From Dactylorhiza incarnata (lineage: Eukaryota; Streptophyta; Magnoliopsida; Asparagales; Orchidaceae): a stretch of DNA of 64,000 bases. Where the stretch lies: NCBI GenBank assembly GCA_033032865.1, contig JAWHQI010000276.1:2232001-2296000 (forward strand), in the 5' to 3' direction. Shown in pieces: positions 58,318 to 64,000 of this stretch. Each line of letters starts with the position of its first letter. The first letter of the stretch is position 1. The notes under the pieces were generated by a model, which saw only the letters and a program-made list of their open reading frames with translations, searched no databases and was not told where the DNA came from. A program made the translations under genes and the position numbers.

Positions 58318-60492
58318 TGTAAGACCCCCCTCCTGGAACACAAAACACGGCCGAAGGGAGTCTTATGCCCAGGACAGCCGCCTTGTGGACGTGTCAGCAC
58401 ACGGGATAGCCCCCTCCACAAGACGCCTAACCTGCCGGCTATTCCCACATATCATCATGCAAACCCATCAATAATAGAACAATAGAAGTTATTTATTCAC
58501 AATTAAGTAACAATGCCCAAACAGTACAAAAAAGACAGGAAGCTACACAAGCTCCTATATATCATCAGAGTATAAACTTGCCCTAAGGCTACATTCTAAC
58601 CACTCGCTCAAATCTGCCGCTGACGGTAGCCAAAGTATCGTAATCACCAGCACTGTCACCCTGGCCTGGCTGTCCTCCTGTGCGCTGCTGCTCCTAAAAG
58701 TAGTGGTGTAACAACCGTTAGTCGTAAAGACTAAGTGTCTTCACATCCTCTCCCCCGACGACTCCAAGGCACCGGGCGAAAGGGAATGAAGAAAAGCTGC
58801 AATATAGTCAGTAGTAGCAAAAACAGGTGACAAGGAAAGATGTAATTACATCAGTGTATCAAATGTATAAGAAGTACATCTAACAGGTAATATGACAATG
58901 ACAGAGTACAAGAAAGTAGTGAAACAACACAGAAGAAGTAAGCAGTTTATATTGTACCTTAACTTATATGAATGCCCATACGAACTTATAAGTTAAGGTT
59001 TCCATGTTGGAACCCATCATATAAAAGAGCTCATACTAATTTATATGATGGACCTGATGCGGTGCAATGCTATGATTATGAATGCTGAATGCAATGCAGT
59101 GATTTATGATGACTCACCCATGCAAGTTGCTATATCGACATAGACCTACAGTTCTCGCTTTTTGAGATGTAGCTAACCACTCAGGAATCTCCGTCGTGGC
59201 CAGACGGAGACAGTGGAACGAGCTCCTCCACTACTAGGAGGGAATGAACACTACCAGTCATAGGCCTCTGTACGCCTCAATGCTAAGAACACACAACGTA
59301 GACCCTGCGTACTGCTCGCTTCATGCTGAGCCTTCAAGGACACAGAAGGGGACTTGGGTAGGTGAGCACCAAGAGTCCAACCCAACCGGTCTAGAGTCTA
59401 ATTGCCGGCTTCTGTCGGTGTCACGACTAGCAAGCCCGTAGACCCGCCACAAGTAATCCTCCAACCAGGATCCATACACCACCATTGTGTAAGCCATGCA
59501 ACCCATGTAATTCCCATGCACACCCGTGCTATCAAGCACCCAGGAGCTCACGGATGGAGCCTTCTTACCTTTCACATCATACCGGTTCAACCGATGCTAA
59601 TTAGCATCCAAGGCCCCCAACAACCGGGTCCTTAACATTTCACCACAAGATATAACCATATCTTTTAATCCACACCAAGCCATCAATGCTACTCATATCG
59701 AGTTGTCATGACTCTATGCAGTAGCGTGTGTTTAACATGGAAATTACCTTACTAGATCCTGGTCCAGATGAGCACCTCAAGATCTCTTTTCAGCATAATA
59801 ATTTATAGCGACACGTTTAATTATGGATTCATTCTTAAACCAAATCCACTGAAACTTCTACTATAAGTCGTAATTAATGCCATAATCATTACCACCAAAT
59901 TTCGACCTCATTGTATTATGCAATATGTATTTACGGTGCTCTACATTCATATGACCATTATAAACAATGCTAAACACTTAGACCTAACCCATAATCAATG
60001 TTATTTACCTTCACCATCAACCACACATGCCCTTTTTAATATTCCACATATTACCAGCAATAAAGGTTCATTTAAGGAGACATCTCAATATAATTAAATC
60101 TGAAAATTATTATCACAGGTCCATACTAGCAGGTGCATGACTCATACAAAATTTCGGCCCAATCGGGCTTCACATTCAGCATTAATATCTTCTTCAAATT
60201 ATAAAACGAAACAGCAATAGCTTTAATACTACTTATCCAAAAATTATGAAATTCAACAGGGATCTACATATTGCTATCACCTATGTCTCCACCAATTTTC
60301 ATGAGCATCCAACCAATATATTAAGACAAATCTACAAAATACTGAGATCGGAAGTGTTATGACACCGTTTACTAAAACTGGATTTCTGGGTGCTACAGTT
60401 ATCCAAAAATTATGATCCACCCCATTTTGGAAAGCTAACATCAAGGGCTACAACATTCATGTTGATTCCTAAACCCAGATTCAAGTGGGTAC
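58318..60492 (-). repeat. Reversed, diverged copy of the long LTR (3' half)
   Basis: On the minus strand it ends GGGGTCTTACA at 58318, like GAGACCTTACA of the LTR at 2299-7652. It shares the twin stem-loops (58965-59055), the AGTCTTTACGACTAACGG stretch (near 58720; 7138 in the other) and the GGTGAGTC region (near 59110). The rest of the LTR was cut off at 60492 by the insertion of the copia element, and lies outside the window. It is too diverged to be the partner LTR of the same element. Confidence 0.78.
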
Positions 60493-61867
60493 TGTTGGAC
60501 ATGTGTGTCACATCCCTTTGTTTGAGAATAACAAATCCCAAATTGTATTTGATCTTGCTTGTCGTGTGTTTATAGTGTGCATGAACTATAGGTGCAATAC
60601 TCCACAGGTAGAAAGCAGCTGAATTCAAAAATCTGGAAGAATTCACTACCTCCAGCACTAGCGCTACCGCTAGGCGCTCGCTCAGGTTCCGTTCGACGAA
60701 AACTCCGTTCGACGAAAATTCCGTTCGACGAAATTGAAGCTCCGTTCGACGAAAATTTTTGTTCGACGAAAATTCCGTTCGACGAACTTGAAGTTCCGTT
60801 CGACGAAAATTTCATTCGACAAAAGTTTGTTCTGCCACGCCGCCGACGGTTTCGCACCCGCTACCGCCACCGCTAACGCTACCGCCAGGCGCTATCCCAA
60901 GTTTGTGCACAGCGCCACGCCGCCGACGGTTTCGCAACTGCTCCACACGAACGCTACCGCAGGCGCTAGGAGCTACCGCAGGCGCTAGCGAGAAGTTCTA
61001 TATATTGGAGCTTTGCTTTTCGTTTTGGCTAATCCATCCAGAGAGGTTGCAAGTGCCACAATTCTACTGCTGCTATGCTGCCGAAGATGGATCTCCCACT
61101 AAAAGCTTAAGGAGAATTCTGGAGGAGGACTACGTCACGCTACATCCGAAGGACGATCGCTTCGACCTCGCTCATACTACATCGATCCTTCATCCTCATC
61201 TTCAGAAATCTCATATAGGGAGTTTTTATTATTGTTATCTTTACTTTTCATTCCATACTTTCTTTGTAACCGTTTAGTTAATTCGCCTTGTGTTGGCGAA
61301 TAGGTCTGGGTAGGACTTAGGGGGAAATTTGCCTTGTGTTGGCGATTAGTTCTAGGTGATTAGATCTAAGGGGTGCTCGAGGCCATATCCGGGGAAGGAT
61401 TGGCTATAGCGGCTTGAGGCCTCATCCGGGGAAGGATAGGCTAAAGCCAACCGGTTTGTGTGAATACAAGTCGGTATAGAAAAGGAGAAGATATTTACTT
61501 TTGTACGCCTCCGATTTCTAGCGATATTGAAATCAAATTTATGTAAACACCTTTTTTATATAAATACAATCATGTCTCTATTTGTGTTTACTTGATTTCT
61601 CTCCTTTGGCGTTATCTCTAAAATATTGGTTACAAAGTTTTCAATTCAAATTACTTTATCTAAATTGTTTATTTCAATCTCTTAATCATAAAATAATTTA
61701 GTACTTATTTCTAAACTTGAAAATTATGATATTCTCACAAATTAGCTAAATTGTCATTTTGCCTTTCTCATATTATAAAACAATTTAGTAATTTTCATAA
61801 AATTATAAGAAAGAATTTTTATTCCCTTATTCACCCTCCCCCTCTAAGGGCGTCGTAAGATCCAACA
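60493..61867 (+). repeat. 5' LTR of the second TR-GAG C member
   Basis: It is 1375 bp, TGTTGGACATG...GATCCAACA, longer than the 1.1-kb LTRs of the other copy. The extra sequence includes seven exact copies of GTTCGACGAA plus variants at 60685-60830, set between GGCGCTAGC-type repeats (60655-60985). The TATA box TCTATATATTGG is at about 60997-61007, just downstream of both arrays. Confidence 0.92.
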
Positions 61868-61869
61868 AG

Positions 61870-61881
61870 TGGTATCAGAGG
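61870..61881 (+). other. Primer-binding site of the second TR-GAG C member
   Basis: TGGTATCAGAGG lies two bases after the LTR, an initiator-Met tRNA type PBS with one change at its end. Confidence 0.88.
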
Positions 61882-61917
61882 ACAGGTTATTCCAAATCGG
61901 TTTAATAACCGGGAATA

Positions 61918-63613
61918 ATGGCGTCACATGATCTCGCTCCTACTAGCGGGGGAAACTTTCTTATAAATGAAAAATCTTTAGCACCACCTTTATTTGAAGG
62001 CAAAAATTATAATGGGTGGAATATTCTTATGGAAAAATTTCTTAAATTTTTGGATATTAAAGTATGGAATATTACAATTAAAATGCCCCCAAGTATTTTA
62101 AATAAAAATGAAATGTTTTTTAAATGCCAAATCTATGAATAGTCTATATTGTGCATTAGATCAAAATATTTTCAAACTTATTTATACACTTCCTACTGCT
62201 TATGAAGTTTGGAAATTTCTTGAGAATACTTATAGTCTTCCTTCCACAGATGATGAACAAGAGGAATTCTTTATGGATCCAAGAGAAGAAATCGACAAGG
62301 ACTCATTCTTGGAGGAAGATAAATCTAAGAGAGAAATCGACGAGGAATTCCTTATGGATCCAAGAGAAGAAACCGATGAGGACTTATGCTTGGAGGAAGA
62401 AGAACATAACGTCACAATATTGGACTCATTTGTTGGCAACACATCAAGCAAAAGAGAAGACGGAAATTCAACTTTGGAAGAGGAATGCAAAGAAGATGTC
62501 AAAGGAACCGTAGGTCCAAATCTTGCCTCATCCCATAGCAATGTAAGAAAATCAAAAACTCCTCTTTTTGTAACAAATTCCATTTCTACTTCTCGTATGC
62601 TTAAAATTGCTAAACGTAAAATTTTAAAGTTAAAATTTGCTAATTCCAAATTACGTTTAGAAAATAAATCTTTAAAAGCAAACGATAACGTAGAATCAAA
62701 TATTGATGTGTTAAATTCTCTTTCATGCTCTTTAGTTAAAATTCCTATTCCTTGTCTTAATTGCAATTTATTAAAAGAAAAATTCAAGGAAATTGAAAAA
62801 GGGCTCTTAATTTTTAAAAGGCATAATGAAAAATTGATAATTGAAAATGATGCTTTATCTTGTAAGTTAATACAATTAAAATCTTTTGTTGAAAAATTTC
62901 AAATGTCATGTAATGAATCTCATCATAAGATTTTGAATAACAAGGATAAATCAACTTACAAAATCATTTCTAAAAAGGACCATTTTCACACATTAAATCA
63001 AAAGGAGTTTAGTTCCAAAAAGAATTATGATCCTCATAAAATTCTTAAAAGTCACTATTATAAGTCTCAATATATTTTCAATCATGACTCATATTTAAAA
63101 ACTTCTTTTCATGAAAATCAAACTACAAAATATAATCCTTCATATTATAAGAGTATGTCTATAAGAAAGAGTGGAAATGAAAATCAACAAAATAAGAATC
63201 AATCTTTTAAAATATATTGTAACCCACTCTTTCAACAATCACTTCTAAAGAAAGAAAATCACTCTTATAAACTTTCAAAGAATCCATGTAATAAAATTCA
63301 TTATGATTATCAACATCAATCTATTTTGAAAAATAATTTGAATAAACATAAATCACAAATGAATTATTTTTCAAACAAATATAATCATATAAAGATGTCA
63401 CATAATCATAATATGAATTTAAAAGATAAACAACCAAGGTATGATTGGAGACCCTTAAAGAAAAATGACACATCAACTTTAATTGAAAAGACCCATTTAT
63501 TCTTGTCTTCTAAAAAATCATCATGTCATATTTGGGTACCCATAGGAACCATTACACATGGTCAACTTTGGATACCTAAATCTCTTATCATTTACTATCT
63601 CCCAAATGCATGA
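61918..63613 (+). pseudogene. TR-GAG C gag, second copy
   Basis: The ATG at 61918 gives MASHDLAPTSGGNF and the gag block LFEGKNYNGWNILMEKFLKF. A frameshift at about 62115, in a T6 run, moves reading to a frame that stays open to 63613. This contains TAYEVWKFLENTY (second gag block), a duplicated acidic segment (FMDPREEIDKDSF and LMDPREETDEDLC), a basic coiled-coil-like stretch (KRKILKLKFANSKLRLENKSL), a long Asn/His/Lys/Ser-rich region and the end block IWVPIGTITHGQLWIPKS. In complete copia elements a WVPK-type block lies shortly before protease. Here the protein stops, so the enzymes seem cleanly deleted. There is no CCHC knuckle. Confidence 0.85.
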
Positions 63614-64000
63614 AGTAGAAACTATTAAGAAAATGAAATATCATTATTTTACTTCATGATATGCTTATTGTCTCTTTTCTTTTGTTTATTTTTTATTATT
63701 TTTTTTGAACAAACATGCTATGATCACTTTATATTTCATGGGATATGACTTACACATTTTAAGCCTTATATTTAACAAATCAAATTGAATTAAAATTGAA
63801 AATTAAGTCATATATTTTTCAAAGTGATCTATCTCTCATCTTTGATTGTTCTTTATCCTTTTAAATCCTTTACCCTTAATTGTCTTGAATTATCATTATA
63901 AATTGAATATTGAAATTATTATCAAGACTATTGAAACTATTTTAAAGATTGGATTTAAATGGTTTATTAAAGGGCTTAAACTAAAAATTAAAATGCACAA
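63614..64000 (+). other. TR-GAG C non-coding region after gag
   Basis: AT-rich. It matches in reverse the DNA at about 40440-40850 of the other copy (GAAATATCATT, TACTTCATGATATGC and the GATTTAAATGGTTTATTAAAGGGCTTA phrase in part). No frame continues. Confidence 0.75.

Larger units (their letters stand above)
60493..64000 (+). mobile_element. Second TR-GAG C family member, cut by the window end
   Basis: LTR, PBS and gag are present in that order. The flanking pentamer on the left is GGTAC and its partner lies beyond 64000. Shared LTR phrases (GAGAATAACAAATCC, TTGTGTTGGCGAATAGGTCT) and a homologous gag place it in the family of 34504-43472, but on the opposite strand. Confidence 0.88.

Noticed and set aside
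2299..60492. The LTR at 2299-7652 and the one at 58318-60492 as the two ends of one element
   Set aside because: They are in opposite orientation and strongly diverged.
7655..61881. tRNA-like matches next to LTRs
   Set aside because: They match only the last 12-17 bases of tRNAs as complements. They are primer-binding sites, not tRNA genes, and I saw no full tRNA or rRNA gene.

Overview
This window is nuclear DNA of a flowering plant. The GC-rich, XERICO-like gene and the spliced antisense genes inside a Tat-type Ty3/gypsy element lean towards a monocot, but I cannot name the species. Almost everything is LTR retrotransposon. The only convincing host gene is a RING-H2 E3 ligase of the XERICO type (55075-55566, + strand), with a TATA box, a leader and a poly(A) signal.

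Layout. 1-7652: eroded Ty3/gypsy internal DNA followed by a 5.35-kb LTR and its primer-binding site (PBS). 7667-7789: a patchwork junction. 7790-9566 and 49896-53052: the two halves of one decayed Ty1/copia element on the minus strand ('copia-A'). It is split by a 40.3-kb Tat-lineage Ty3/gypsy element (9567-49895, target duplication ATTCC). That Tat element was itself invaded twice. A young Athila-type element sits in its gag (12111-25711, minus strand, duplication AAGGT). A gag-only copia element, 'TR-GAG B', sits in its 96-bp tandem repeat (30786-44315). TR-GAG B carries a second gag-only copia element in its right LTR, 'TR-GAG C' (34504-43472, duplication GACAG). TR-GAG C carries a Tat-related deletion derivative (36461-37911, duplication CATAG). 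This gives five nested insertion levels, and the target duplications allow the order to be read. 53053-54064: a fragment of another gypsy LTR. 54621-55827: the XERICO-like gene. 56183-57340: two MITE-like elements. 57407-57957: RNase H debris. 58318-60492: a reversed, diverged copy of the 5.35-kb LTR family. 60493-64000: a second member of the TR-GAG C family, running off the window.

How the parts work together. The elements are mostly broken. Tat and Athila once encoded gag, protease, reverse transcriptase, RNase H and integrase. The TR-GAG elements keep LTRs, PBS, polypurine tracts and gag but no enzymes, so they must borrow them. The 3' part of the Tat element carries two genes on the opposite strand, each with a TATA box and introns. 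One has a domain resembling the plant 'putative gypsy type transposon' (Transposase_28) family. The other I do not recognise.

The strongest unexplained signal is a short near-palindrome, TTCG(A/T)CGAA. By eye I count about 57 copies of its core octamer, all within LTRs. They form arrays in five LTR families from both the copia and gypsy superfamilies, and upstream of the TATA box in the four families where I can place one.
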